A stretch of DNA of 34,275 nt from Bacteroidales bacterium (GCA_016280915.1 JAEEHQ010000021.1:1-34275); one strand, 5' to 3'. Counted from the stretch's first letter, positions 1 through 8,475 are shown. Translations and numbers: made by a program. Notes: a model not told the origin generated them from the letters alone.

Positions 1-95
1 AGTGTTGGTTCATTCGTTGAAGCAGTATAGGTTCTGTAATGCTACGTCGAACTGCGGGATCTAGACACTTTCCCTACACCACGCTCTTCCTATCT
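1..95. other. Sequencing-adapter artefact plus low-quality repeat copy
   Basis: Bases 65-95 match the end of the Illumina TruSeq/read-1 adapter with a 2-base deletion and two substitutions: TTTCCCTACAC, then CACGCTCTTCC for GACGCTCTTCC, then TATCT for GATCT. Read on the minus strand the junction is AGATAGGAAGAGC instead of AGATCGGAAGAGC. Bases 1-64 resemble bases 298-361 with mismatches that increase to the right, as expected of a noisy read end. Genuine sequence appears to begin at about base 96. Nothing biological should be read from this segment. Confidence 0.9.
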
Positions 96-968
96 GATGG
101 TCAGGTGGAGGGTGTCGGTGCTGGCACATCCGGCAGCGTTAGTGTATTCGTAGGTGTATTCCCCACCGTTAGCATAGGAAACACCGTGCCACTCAACACT
201 TTCACATGCCGTCTGATTGACTACCGCATGACTTCCATTATTGATTGTCAGGTGGAGTGTGACGATGCTGTCGCAGCCAGCCGCATTGGAAATGGTGAAT
301 GTTGGTTCATTCGTTGAAGCAGTATAGGTACTGTCATGCCAAGTGTAATTGTCGCATGAGGTAATAATCTCAGTGCCAGTAGTGCTATTGTTTATTGTGA
401 GGTGGAGGGTGTCGGTGCTGGCACATCCATCCGAATTCACATAATCAAACTGATAAACACCACTATCCGTATATGTGCTGTCATGCCAAAGAAAACTCTC
501 ACAAGCCACCTCTGTCAAACTCTCATGACTACCATAATTGACCGTCAAATGCAACGTCACCACGCTATCGCAAAACCACCTGTCCCAAGTGGCATAGGTC
601 GCTGAGTCCGTGCTAGCCGTATAGACACTATCGTGCCAAGGATAGTTGTCGCAAGCCGTGACAAGCACATTGGTCGCATTAAACTCACGAAAGGCCATCG
701 TCAAAATAGCAACCGTCTGACGCTCAGCCAGCGTGTCGTAATAATCCACAACATAAGTGCCCTCCGTAGCAATGACCGTATCATAAAAGGCCCATATCGC
801 CCCGTCACAAAGCAATGTGTCCACCCTTACGGTATCCACCTCTGTGCCAACGCTCATACCTCGGTCTTCAATCGTCGTCCTCATCAACACTTCTGCTCCT
901 TCTGCCTGGACAGAAAAAGCTATCAGCAACACCAACAACAAACTGCACGATGTTAATATTTTCTTCAT
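90..968 (-). CDS. Secreted repetitive surface protein, 3' end lost to adapter
   Basis: The product starts with a Sec signal peptide (MKKILTSCSLLLVLLIAFSVQAEG). After a spacer of about 80 residues it carries four degenerate repeats of about 49 residues. Each repeat has the pattern C-x(5)-WH-x-x-Y ... GC(A/D)S ... TLHLTI, in two alternating types (ACES..WHD and SCDNY.WHD). Such Cys/WH/TLHLTI repeats are common in very large secreted or cell-surface proteins of Bacteroidales, where they probably form Ig-like beta domains with adhesive or structural roles; no enzyme motif is visible. The in-frame TAG at 90-92 lies inside the adapter (AGATAG), so this stop is artificial and the true protein is longer, possibly with a C-terminal sorting domain. 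A -7 box lies about 110 bases upstream. Confidence 0.85.
   Translation of the reverse strand: MKKILTSCSLLLVLLIAFSVQAEGAEVLMRTTIEDRGMSVGTEVDTVRVDTLLCDGAIWAFYDTVIATEGTYVVDYYDTLAERQTVAILTMAFREFNATNVLVTACDNYPWHDSVYTASTDSATYATWDRWFCDSVVTLHLTVNYGSHESLTEVACESFLWHDSTYTDSGVYQFDYVNSDGCASTDTLHLTINNSTTGTEIITSCDNYTWHDSTYTASTNEPTFTISNAAGCDSIVTLHLTINNGSHAVVNQTACESVEWHGVSYANGGEYTYEYTNAAGCASTDTLHLTIR
103..428 (-). repeat. Direct repeat inside the surface-protein gene, period about 297 bp
   Basis: A 29-base stretch at 103-131 recurs exactly at 400-428, 297 bases apart. That equals two protein repeat units (99 codons). The exact identity suggests a recent tandem duplication, and it would help to break a short-read assembly here. 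Confidence 0.8.
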
Positions 969-1078
969 AAATATATATTTTCTTATAAAAATATCAAATA
1001 AACCTAATACACTGACTATCTAATTCTCAGCGCATTAAAACATCTCCTACCGTCGAGCAACGCATTCGGTAGAGTTAA

Positions 1079-1086
1079 CAAAGATA
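1079..1086 (-). promoter_or_regulatory. Bacteroidota -7 box (TATCTTTG)
   Basis: On the minus strand this reads TATCTTTG, a perfect match to the TAnnTTTG -7 element of the Bacteroidota primary sigma factor. It lies 110 bases before the start of the repetitive surface protein at 968. No convincing -33 TTTG is seen at standard spacing. Confidence 0.6.
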
Positions 1087-1190
1087 CTAAAAAAACGACA
1101 ATAAAAAGACTTTTTGCCTTTGCTTGACCAACAAACGGGCTCTTCCCCCAGAAAAAGATTACCCAGACTACGCCAATTCCTCGTCCGAGA

Positions 1191-1898
1191 TCAGAACATC
1201 AAACTTGTTGCCAAGAACCAATGCCCAGAGTATTCCACCACCGATAAACGGTTCATTGCCACACGATAACCCAACTCGAATGAAAAGACTCGGAACAAGT
1301 CAAGGCCGGCACCCGCCACAATCGAATAATAGTCTTTCACAAAGGAGATGTTTCCTTGGGTCAACAAGAAATCAACCTGAGGGCCAACGAACCCTTTAAG
1401 AGCAAAGATCGTCGCAGGTGCCCATCGAACCCCCACATACAGAGGCACCCACATATAACTACCCGTCCGATTAGACAAACAATAGCTAAATTGGTCCCAA
1501 AACTTATCACTACCCTCAGCAGCAGCTTCCCAATTGGAATAGAGCCCGAAAAGGGCTTCTGTTTGCAAATAAAATGTACGCCCTAATGGAATACGCAACG
1601 AGGGTCCGAAGGTACTTTTTCTTATGATGTCTACATAGCCAGAATTCTGATAATCGGATTGAAGATTCCGAACCATCTGCGGACTTTCGGCATTATAGTA
1701 GTATTTAATACCAAAGCGGGCATGGTCTTTCTTGTTCTTGTATTTTTTCTTGGGAGCCAGCATTCCATTCTCAAAATGAGTTGTTTTAATAGTGTCCATA
1801 ATAGGTTTCTGTTGATTATGTGCAGGTACATTCTGCGCACACACCCAACCTGATGTCACTAACAGAACAAAAAGTAAAAGGTACGTTTTCATTTTCAT
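1191..1898 (-). CDS. Outer-membrane beta-barrel protein, unknown function
   Basis: The product of about 235 residues has an N-terminal signal peptide ending near WVCAQ. It has a Lys-rich spacer (PKKKYKNKKDH) and then alternating hydrophobic/aromatic segments typical of beta strands (FGIKYYY, RTFYLQTEALFGLY, YVGVRW, VAGAGLDL, FSFELGYRVAM), ending in a C-terminal phenylalanine, as in outer-membrane barrels. An earlier in-frame ATG exists at 1916, but MKMKTYLLL at 1898 gives a clean signal peptide (MKTYLLL at 1892 is also possible). It resembles the small OprF/OmpW/PorT-type barrels of Bacteroidota without a specific family signature. The neighbouring surface gene has the same orientation but is 220 bp away with its own promoter. 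Confidence 0.75.
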   Translation of the reverse strand: MKMKTYLLLFVLLVTSGWVCAQNVPAHNQQKPIMDTIKTTHFENGMLAPKKKYKNKKDHARFGIKYYYNAESPQMVRNLQSDYQNSGYVDIIRKSTFGPSLRIPLGRTFYLQTEALFGLYSNWEAAAEGSDKFWDQFSYCLSNRTGSYMWVPLYVGVRWAPATIFALKGFVGPQVDFLLTQGNISFVKDYYSIVAGAGLDLFRVFSFELGYRVAMNRLSVVEYSGHWFLATSLMF

Positions 1899-2038
1899 AG
1901 GTAGAGCTGTAATCATTAATAATTTTTATCCTAACGCGTATTAACCATTTTTATTGTTTAGCAGACAGGATAATTGTTCTTTTGATTTTTATTTGATGAA
2001 AAAACGTAAACTTTTTATATATATTTGGTTTAATTATG

Positions 2039-2046
2039 TATCTTTG
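2039..2046 (+). promoter_or_regulatory. Bacteroidota -7 box (TATCTTTG) for the TIR module
   Basis: TATCTTTGCA matches TAnnTTTG exactly and sits 75 bases before the ATG at 2121. A TTTG at 2024-2027 is closer than the usual -33 distance, so only the -7 element is claimed. It is the only good promoter seen before the two-gene module 2121-5086. Confidence 0.65.
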
Positions 2047-2120
2047 CAAAATTGCGCAAAGGAAGTATTTACATTTCTGTCAAAATATAAGACGTTAAGA
2101 ATCAACTATTATCACCAATC

Positions 2121-4037
2121 ATGAAGCAATTGAGGAGTATACTACATTCTGCTTATTTGTTATCTGTGTTATTCTGCGGCATGCATTCGACCTGTGCCTA
2201 TGCCCAATCCAACAACACTGATGCAACAAAATCCAGTACCTCAAGTCCATGCCTATCAATAGACATTTTGCAAACTTTGGTACACATGCCTATAACTGAT
2301 GTTTTCGACGTACTGGCCGAATATAACTACACTATAGGTTCTGTTACAGACACTGTTGTCGACACCGTTGAGAGTTTTCCACTCACCTATCAACGGACAG
2401 CATTTTATAGCCACACCACAACGGTCGTCCCCTCGCACGATCCTTCGCGAAACCCCACCTATGTCCCTACTCACGCATCCTTGGTGCTGATGGAATCGCT
2501 GGACGGGCTTAGCAATTACGTCATTCACACCATCGAACCCAAAGGTTCCTGCAATCCCTTACAGGAGTTGGCCCAACACAACTATGTCCTCAACAAAGAA
2601 CGCTCTTCTTTCCAAGGTTCGGTGCTTTACGAGGGTGCTATCGAACAATTTGAGATTGTGTTGAATGAGGACTCAAACATTTGGATGAGCTGTTTGTATA
2701 TAGGAGAACTAAATCAATTCATCGAACAAAAGAAAGCTGCCGCTAACACTATAATTAATCACACTATAGCTGTTGCTCGAGACCTCTGTTCCAATCTATA
2801 CTTCGACAGTGCCTTTGCCACAATTGACACCATGTTTGGCTATTACAAGCCATTGGATGATACTTTGCGCCACTGCCAAAAGTACATTTATGACCAACGC
2901 AATAGGTATTATTCCGCCAGGATGAATCAGGCCATCGAGGGTGTGAACTACACATTGGCATCAGAGCTTTGCGATACGCTGCTCTCCTTCAACCCTACCA
3001 ATGCCGACGAAATCAAGAAAACCCGTGACCTACTGAACGCACAACTACAACATTCAGTGTCCTCTTTCAGGAGTTTTTGTCCTGAAATTTACGACTCTAT
3101 CCGTTTAAAATTGCAACAAATTTTTAACCAAGAAATACGTGAACATCTGGATTTTGAACCGCAGGAGTTAAAAGTTAATTTCACATTCAGAACCAACAAA
3201 GAGAATGAATCTAGAGGTCGGTTTGACCTGACACACAAGTCGGCCAACAACAAAACCGCCAAAGAAGTCATTCGACGCAATTTCTACCTGAATGAGAAAA
3301 TAGACAGTTTGGCCAAATTACCCTTAATTAAACCCATACGAGAGAATAACATTTTCATCATCACCGAAGATGAGATAAACACATCTGCCTTATGGAACTA
3401 CTCTACCCTGACCATTAAGGGGAACAAGCAGCAAGACAGCTCATTGCTCAGCCGATTCATCGACACCATTGAGAACTACTATTTCCAGACAACCATCACT
3501 TCCAAGAAAGAACTCAACGAGGACGGCACTTACAAGGTCAAAACAGTGCGTCGACTCCCCACAAAGCGTATTTACACTTTTGGTATCACCCAAAAAGAAG
3601 CCAACAACCAAACTTTTTCGGACATATACCTTGTTGACTTCCAAACAGCCTTAGGCGATTCTTGGCTACCCTCACTACTGGTTCCAGGCCTAGGCACATA
3701 CAAACAAGAAGCCCGATATGACGTTGCCTCGCGCGCGATTCCCTTCTACCTCTTCGGGGGCATCGGCATTGCCGGCTTATGGTGGGAACATCATTGTAAA
3801 GTGAACAACATTCCACGTACGTCACCCTCCGACAACGACGGCCTCTTCGTCTATTGGAAGAATTCAGGCTACATCATTGGTGGAGTTAGCTTGTTTATAG
3901 CAGGTTCGATTTATATTACCGACATCGTAGGAGGCATCAAAAACAGCATCAATAATGCCAAACGCACCAAAGTGCTACGCAAAAGGCTGAAGGAAAGTGC
4001 CATTGTTCTTCAGACACAAGATGTCATCTTACAATAA
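2121..4037 (+). CDS. Secreted/membrane protein of unknown function, partner of TIR protein
   Basis: The 638-residue product is not recognised as a named family. It has a signal peptide (cleavage near AYA-Q, residue 28) and a long predicted periplasmic region of about 510 residues. A helical, TPR-like part near residues 240-310 includes 'ASELCDTLLSFNPTNADEI', the usual look of a tetratricopeptide helix pair. Two C-terminal membrane segments follow (about 540-555 and 582-603) with a polar linker between them. A 'LVPGLGTYKQ' motif just before the first segment recalls the PGLGQ..G turn of small Bacteroidota membrane proteins. The final 35 residues are basic. The stop is 8 bp before the TIR gene, so the two are almost certainly co-transcribed and probably function together. 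Confidence 0.8.
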   Translation: MKQLRSILHSAYLLSVLFCGMHSTCAYAQSNNTDATKSSTSSPCLSIDILQTLVHMPITDVFDVLAEYNYTIGSVTDTVVDTVESFPLTYQRTAFYSHTTTVVPSHDPSRNPTYVPTHASLVLMESLDGLSNYVIHTIEPKGSCNPLQELAQHNYVLNKERSSFQGSVLYEGAIEQFEIVLNEDSNIWMSCLYIGELNQFIEQKKAAANTIINHTIAVARDLCSNLYFDSAFATIDTMFGYYKPLDDTLRHCQKYIYDQRNRYYSARMNQAIEGVNYTLASELCDTLLSFNPTNADEIKKTRDLLNAQLQHSVSSFRSFCPEIYDSIRLKLQQIFNQEIREHLDFEPQELKVNFTFRTNKENESRGRFDLTHKSANNKTAKEVIRRNFYLNEKIDSLAKLPLIKPIRENNIFIITEDEINTSALWNYSTLTIKGNKQQDSSLLSRFIDTIENYYFQTTITSKKELNEDGTYKVKTVRRLPTKRIYTFGITQKEANNQTFSDIYLVDFQTALGDSWLPSLLVPGLGTYKQEARYDVASRAIPFYLFGGIGIAGLWWEHHCKVNNIPRTSPSDNDGLFVYWKNSGYIIGGVSLFIAGSIYITDIVGGIKNSINNAKRTKVLRKRLKESAIVLQTQDVILQ

Positions 4038-4045
4038 AACTACTT

Positions 4046-5086
4046 ATGAAACGCCCTATTTTCATCAGCTACTCATCCAAAGATGCCAAAATAGCATTTC
4101 ATTTGGTTGACTACCTTGAGACCCATGGCATTGAATGCTGGATCGCCCCACGCAATATTGCCAGCGGTCACGACTATACCGATACCATTGATGAGGCTAT
4201 CAAGTCGTGCAATGGATTCATACTTATTGTATCTAATCACTCAGTTCAATCTGTGTGGGTGAAAAAGGAGCTCACCCTTGGCATCAGTCACCAAAAGAAT
4301 ATCATCCCTTTCAAGATTACCAATATCGAAATCAACGGTGGCATTAATTTCATGCTCAACAACTTACAATGGATTGATGCCACGAGCCACCCATCAGAGA
4401 AGTTTCCAGAGGTAGTGGATGGTTTAAGGCGGTATGACTCCACTATTGTTGATTCCAGAACCACAGTACAAACTTCAACCGAAGATAGGACCGCAAAAAA
4501 ACATTCCTCAAAGGAAAGCCTCGCAAAAAAAATACTACTTTACGGTGGCATTGCAACAGTATTGGTAATTGCTCTACTATTGGTCCTACACCCCTGGAGG
4601 AATGAGGTGACCGAGACTCTCACTGCTGACAGCATACCGGCCGTTATCGATAGCGCCTCAACGCCAAAACAGATGGCCCCCACTACCAATGAAATCATAA
4701 AACCAACTGATAGTGAGACTGACCGGCAAGTTGATAAGGCAAAAGCCAATAAGGAAAGGCTTGAAAAGGAAAAAGCCGAACAAGAAAGATTAGACAAAGA
4801 ACGGGCTGAACAAGAGAGAATTGCAAAAGAAAAAGCCGAAGCCGAAAAAACTGCTGCCGAAAAAGCTGCTGCCGAAAAGGCAAAAGAGGCTGAATCCAGT
4901 TCCACCCAAACCAAAATAAACTCCAAAGCTGCTGCAGCTCATAAAAAATACACCAAAGCCCTGAGCCTATTCAATGCCGGACGATACAAGGAAGCACTAA
5001 CCTTATTTGAAGAGCTCAAGGTTGAAGGCTCCACAGAGTCGGGGCTTGACTCTTACATCAACTCTTGTAGAGAAAGAACAAAATAA
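4046..5086 (+). CDS. TIR-domain transmembrane protein with coiled coil and TPR-like tail
   Basis: The 346-residue product opens with a TIR domain (about 1-130): box-1 'PIFISYSSKD', then 'IECWIAPRNI' and 'FILIVSNHSVQSVWVKKEL'. Glu75 sits where the catalytic glutamate of NADase TIR domains is expected. No signal peptide precedes it, so the TIR domain should be cytoplasmic. One transmembrane helix follows (about 163-181), then a Ser/Thr/Pro spacer, a TolA-like charged coiled coil with a 10-residue repeat (about 230-283) and a single TPR-like helix pair ('AHKKYTKALSLFNAGRYKEALTLFEEL', about 298-340, split here as AHKKYTKALSLFN / AGRYKEALTLFEEL). Bacterial TIR domains serve in anti-phage NAD depletion, signalling or as virulence factors; which applies is not shown. 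A membrane-spanning TIR with a periplasmic tail suggests envelope sensing with the upstream gene. Confidence 0.88.
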   Translation: MKRPIFISYSSKDAKIAFHLVDYLETHGIECWIAPRNIASGHDYTDTIDEAIKSCNGFILIVSNHSVQSVWVKKELTLGISHQKNIIPFKITNIEINGGINFMLNNLQWIDATSHPSEKFPEVVDGLRRYDSTIVDSRTTVQTSTEDRTAKKHSSKESLAKKILLYGGIATVLVIALLLVLHPWRNEVTETLTADSIPAVIDSASTPKQMAPTTNEIIKPTDSETDRQVDKAKANKERLEKEKAEQERLDKERAEQERIAKEKAEAEKTAAEKAAAEKAKEAESSSTQTKINSKAAAAHKKYTKALSLFNAGRYKEALTLFEELKVEGSTESGLDSYINSCRERTK

Positions 5087-5165
5087 TAATTCACTTTTAT
5101 GAGAGAAGGTAGGAAGAGTCATGCCAGACTTTTCCTCTAGTATCTCGAAAATATTGACTTATACA

Positions 5166-5774
5166 ATGGACAAACTCAGTTACGCATTAGGCCTGAATAT
5201 CGGCCACCAACTTAAAGAGATGGGTATGAATGGCAAACTCTCTGCCCAGGATTTCGCTGCTGCTGTTGACGACATCCTTAACGGAAAACCCGCCCAGATA
5301 TCAGAAGGCGAGGCCGGAGACCTGCTCAGCGCTTTCTTTACAGATTTGGAAAAGAAACAGCAGGCTGCTGCTGCAGAAGCAGGGAAAGTGGCCAAAGCAG
5401 AGGGTGAGAACTTCCTCAAGGAAAACGCCAAACGTCAGGGCGTGACAACCCTGCCCAGTGGCTTGCAATACGAGGTGCTCAACGAAGGCAACGGGAAAAG
5501 CCCCAAGGCCACCGATGTGGTTCGCTGCCATTACCACGGAACACTTATTGACGGCACTGTCTTCGACAGTTCGTATCAACGCAACCAGCCCGCCGACTTC
5601 GGTCTCAACCAGGTAATTGCCGGCTGGACAGAGGGTGTCCAACTGATGAAGGAAGGAGCCAAATACCGTTTCTACATCCCCTACCATCTTGCCTATGGTG
5701 AACGGGGCGCCGGCAGCTCTATCCCACCCTATGCAGCTCTCATTTTCGACGTAGAGCTGCTGGCTGTTCTCTAA
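5166..5774 (+). CDS. FKBP-type peptidyl-prolyl cis-trans isomerase
   Basis: The 202-residue protein has an N-terminal helical dimerisation region (MDKLSYALGLNIGHQLKEMG, residues 1-90, alpha-rich, Ala/Glu/Lys) like FkpA, Mip and FklB. A C-terminal FKBP domain follows (about 95-202) with hallmarks 'VRCHYHGTLIDGTVFDSS', 'VIAGWTEGVQLMKEGAKYRFYIP', 'LAYGERGAG' and 'IPPYAALIFDVELL'. It catalyses cis-trans isomerisation of Xaa-Pro bonds and assists folding. An upstream in-frame ATG at 5121 exists, but MDKLSYALG at 5166 matches the usual start of Bacteroidales FklB-like proteins. No signal peptide is seen, so a cytoplasmic location is likely. A strong terminator follows 22 bp after the stop. Confidence 0.92.
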   Translation: MDKLSYALGLNIGHQLKEMGMNGKLSAQDFAAAVDDILNGKPAQISEGEAGDLLSAFFTDLEKKQQAAAAEAGKVAKAEGENFLKENAKRQGVTTLPSGLQYEVLNEGNGKSPKATDVVRCHYHGTLIDGTVFDSSYQRNQPADFGLNQVIAGWTEGVQLMKEGAKYRFYIPYHLAYGERGAGSSIPPYAALIFDVELLAVL

Positions 5775-5795
5775 CAATCAATCCGGATGGATAAG

Positions 5796-5830
5796 AAAAG
5801 GCCGGGCAGGACTTTACCCTCGGCCTTTTT
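5796..5830 (+). terminator. Rho-independent terminator after FKBP gene
   Basis: The stem AAAAGGCCG (5796-5804) pairs with CGGCCTTTTT (5821-5830) around a short loop and runs into a T tract. It ends the FKBP transcript and separates it from the HD gene. Confidence 0.85.
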
Positions 5831-5859
5831 CTTTGTTTCGATAGAAATAATATTGCTTG

Positions 5860-6558
5860 ATGCATTTCGACTTTTTTGATTTCCAGCACACCCTTTCTGA
5901 CGAAGAACGGCAACTGTTGCTGCGCGACACCTATGAACATATCCTGAAAAAGGTATCTGAAGGTTCTGGACGCAATGTCAATAAGATACTTAAATACCTA
6001 CGCGAATCTGACTTTTACGCTATCCCCTGCCGGCATCATGCCTTTGTGGGTGGCAATGCATGGCACCAACTGGAAACGCTCGTCTACGCCTATGGGGAGG
6101 AGGTCGGGCAAAGCTGCGATAACTTCGACCTCTCCACCACATTCAGCACATGGAGGCCGCAATGGCAAGCGCTGATGCCGATAAGTGTGGTTGTTGCATC
6201 GCTGCTGCACGACGTAGGCAACACGCATCACGCGAAGCTGAGATTCCCTGACCGAGTGATGCGTAGGCACGGCCGCAAGTCCACCTATGTTTTGAAAGAT
6301 TTCCTCCATTTCGAGCTGATGTTCGACGAGAACATGACTATCGTCCACCATCAGCATAAGACGGAACAGTCTCTTCGAGATGAGACACCCGACGAGGAGA
6401 CCTTCAGAATGATTTGGGAGATGCCGCTCTATCACCAGTTGCGATGCTGCGATACACTCAGTATCCTCGCCCCCATGACAGAAGACAAACTCATGAAAAG
6501 TCTAGAGGCAATAGAGGAACATCTTCTGCCACCTGACTATGGCTCTTTGTACAACTAA
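5860..6558 (+). CDS. HD-domain protein (putative metal-dependent phosphohydrolase)
   Basis: The product is 232 residues from the ATG at 5860 (a TTG directly upstream at 5857 is a less likely start). The motif set fits the HD superfamily: a His-rich first motif 'CRHHAFVGGNAWHQLETLVY', the HD pair in 'VVVASLLHDVGNTHH', a later 'VHHQHK' and a distal Asp in 'LRCCDTLSIL'. HD proteins bind divalent metals and hydrolyse phosphate esters such as nucleotides; the substrate cannot be read from sequence. No signal peptide or membrane segment is seen, so it should be cytosolic. It is monocistronic, between the FKBP terminator and a long gene-free stretch. Confidence 0.75.
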   Translation: MHFDFFDFQHTLSDEERQLLLRDTYEHILKKVSEGSGRNVNKILKYLRESDFYAIPCRHHAFVGGNAWHQLETLVYAYGEEVGQSCDNFDLSTTFSTWRPQWQALMPISVVVASLLHDVGNTHHAKLRFPDRVMRRHGRKSTYVLKDFLHFELMFDENMTIVHHQHKTEQSLRDETPDEETFRMIWEMPLYHQLRCCDTLSILAPMTEDKLMKSLEAIEEHLLPPDYGSLYN

Positions 6559-6987
6559 AGCGTGTATTGAGTGTCATGCAGGCATGAATAGGGTTTGCAG
6601 GGATTTTATTATAAGGTGGGTTCTATAAATTGCTTTCAATCGATTTTAAAGAATAAACTGTAAACTTTCAACTGTCATTGTTGATGCATTGTGTCCCTAT
6701 TACGGGGGGGGGGGCATCTGGTTGCCGAGTCCGTAGATACCCGACTGTTATTTGTCATTAAGGCTTTTTTCGAATGCTGATCTTAAGAATGACGGTCGTG
6801 GTAGATGGGGATGACATGGCTTTGGCTCGGTCTTGAGAATTTATTCTCGGATGCTCGCTTTGCGCCATGGCCGAATAGGCCGAACGGGGCTTATGGCTCC
6901 ATAGCAACCACAGTGAATGTTTTCTCCGCCCGGCTATCACAACCATCCAGTGGATGGTTGCTTCGCTTTGGGGGGATTGGATGTTAG
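6559..6987. other. Gene-free stretch with G11 tract and hairpins
   Basis: No supportable gene lies here; the short ORFs have no recognisable content. Visible structures are an uninterrupted run of 11 G at 6704-6714, a small palindrome GAGAATTTATTCTC near 6835, and a near-perfect hairpin CAACCATCC/GGATGGTTG near 6939-6960. The motif GGGTTCTAT near 6620 also occurs near 8580. Confidence 0.6.
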
Positions 6988-7024
6988 AAAAGGCCCCTTG
7001 CCGTGGGGCGAGGGGCCTTTATTG
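6988..7024 (-). terminator. Rho-independent terminator of trigger factor gene
   Basis: The stem AAGGCCCCT / AGGGGCCTT is strong and GC-rich with flanking A and T runs on both sides, so it could stop transcription from either direction. It lies 36 bp after the tig stop codon. Confidence 0.85.
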
Positions 7025-7059
7025 TTATTGTTGCCGGTAGGACCGGAAAAAGGATGTCT

Positions 7060-8421
7060 TTATTTGCTGGCGTTGGCACGCTCGGTAAATTCCTTGGCAG
7101 AGACTTTCTCGACTTGGGGGTTGAGCTGCTCTTTGAAGAAAGCGAAGGTGTTGTCGACATAGAGCTTGTCGACAATCTGCTGGACGTTCTTGCGGTCTTG
7201 GGCAATGGTGCGGGCGGATTGCTCGAGACGTTCGTCCTGCTGCTTCTCGTCCTCACCTTCCTTGAGGGTGTCGGACTGGCGGAGGATACCCTTGACGTAG
7301 TCGACAATGTCGTTCTGGGTGGGTTCGATGTTCTTGATCTTGTTAAGAGCGCCGTCGACAAACTCCCACTTGAGAGAGGGGAGATATTTATCGGCCCAGT
7401 CTTGCTCAATGCTCTCGGCAGTGAGGCCTTTGTCACCACGAGAGAGAATCCAACGTTTGAGGAAGGCCTCGGGGATGGGGGCATTGAAATTGTCGATGAG
7501 CTGCTTGCGGACCTGATTGACAAAGAGAATCTGGCACTGCTCGTCGTTGGCCTTTTCGATTTGGGCAGAGAGGGCTTTGCGGAACTGGTCAACATCGTTG
7601 ATGTCCTGGCCGGGGAAGACCTGCTGGAAGAGCTCCTTGTCGAGCTGGGCAGGGGTGATGTGGGAGCTGCCGCTGATGGTGAACTCGACATCGGACTTGA
7701 ATTTCTTGGCAATGGCATTTTCGATGCGGAAATTCTTCTCGATGAGGGTGGGGGTAAAGGCTTTAGCCACGTTGAAGACGACCTTTTCCTCGGCTTTCTT
7801 GCCATAGAAGAGTGAGGCGACCTCAGGGTCCTTCATGTCGCTGAGGGGGAAGGAAACGAAAGAATTGATTCCGCCTTCTTTCTCATGACCTTCTTTGTCG
7901 AGCTCGACGGCTTTGCCATAGACATAGTCGCCTTCGCCCACGACCTCGGGGGTTTCGAATTTGCCGAAACGCTGCTGGATGTCTTCAACCTGGGTGTCAA
8001 CATCCTTGGCAGTGAGCTTGATGGAACAGAGCTTGGCGTCGACCTTGCTCCAGTCAATATCGAACTGAGGAGCCAGAGCGGCATCGAAATAGAAGGTGAA
8101 GTCGGTGTTGTTGGCAAAGTCCACCTGACCGGTCTTCTCATCGTTGGAAAGCGGGGAGCCGACAATCTGGAGTTTCTCATCGTCGATGTATTTGTAGAGA
8201 GACTCACTTAGGAGGTCTTGGACAGCATCGGCAACGACGGCAGGCTTGTACATACGCTGAATCAGACCCATGGGAGCCATGCCCTTGCGGAAACCGGGGA
8301 GGGTGGCTTTGTGTTGGTATTCTTTCAGTTGCTTGGACACCTTTTCGGCATAGTCGTTTTGTGCGATCTCAATCTTAATACAAAGGTCCAAATCTCCTAA
8401 ATTTTCTCTTGAAATATTCAT
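7060..8421 (-). CDS. tig: Trigger factor (ribosome-associated chaperone)
   Basis: The product of 453 residues is of usual length for the family. The N-terminal ribosome-binding domain (about 1-110) carries the signature 'LPGFRKGMAPMGLI' with Gly43-Phe44-Arg45-Lys46, the loop that contacts ribosomal protein uL23 at the exit tunnel. A middle region ('GDYVYGKAVELDKEG', about 155-240) occupies the place of the FKBP-like isomerase domain but is diverged, as is usual in Bacteroidota. The C-terminal half is Gln/Glu/Lys-rich and helical, forming the substrate-cradling arms. Trigger factor binds nascent chains co-translationally in the cytosol. The gene stands alone, with a terminator after the stop and a TAATTTTG box 55 bp upstream. 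Confidence 0.95.
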   Translation of the reverse strand: MNISRENLGDLDLCIKIEIAQNDYAEKVSKQLKEYQHKATLPGFRKGMAPMGLIQRMYKPAVVADAVQDLLSESLYKYIDDEKLQIVGSPLSNDEKTGQVDFANNTDFTFYFDAALAPQFDIDWSKVDAKLCSIKLTAKDVDTQVEDIQQRFGKFETPEVVGEGDYVYGKAVELDKEGHEKEGGINSFVSFPLSDMKDPEVASLFYGKKAEEKVVFNVAKAFTPTLIEKNFRIENAIAKKFKSDVEFTISGSSHITPAQLDKELFQQVFPGQDINDVDQFRKALSAQIEKANDEQCQILFVNQVRKQLIDNFNAPIPEAFLKRWILSRGDKGLTAESIEQDWADKYLPSLKWEFVDGALNKIKNIEPTQNDIVDYVKGILRQSDTLKEGEDEKQQDERLEQSARTIAQDRKNVQQIVDKLYVDNTFAFFKEQLNPQVEKVSAKEFTERANASK

Positions 8422-8475
8422 TTTTTTAATCTAATTTGTTGATTTATTGTTAGTTTATTATTTCAAATTGAATTG

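Noticed and set aside
96..700. Regularly spaced direct repeats that could suggest a CRISPR array
   Set aside because: The period is 150-300 bp, the repeats keep reading frame and encode WH/GC protein repeats; there are no short spacers or cas genes.
4046..5086. Thoeris anti-phage system
   Set aside because: A TIR domain is present, but there is no ThsA-type SIR2/SLOG or macro-domain effector next to it, and the membrane-spanning architecture differs.
7003..7815. 270-codon plus-strand frame (Leu/Glu/Gly-rich) and a 273-codon Ser/Pro-rich minus-strand frame over trigger factor
   Set aside because: Low-complexity composition and full overlap with tig show they are frame shadows.
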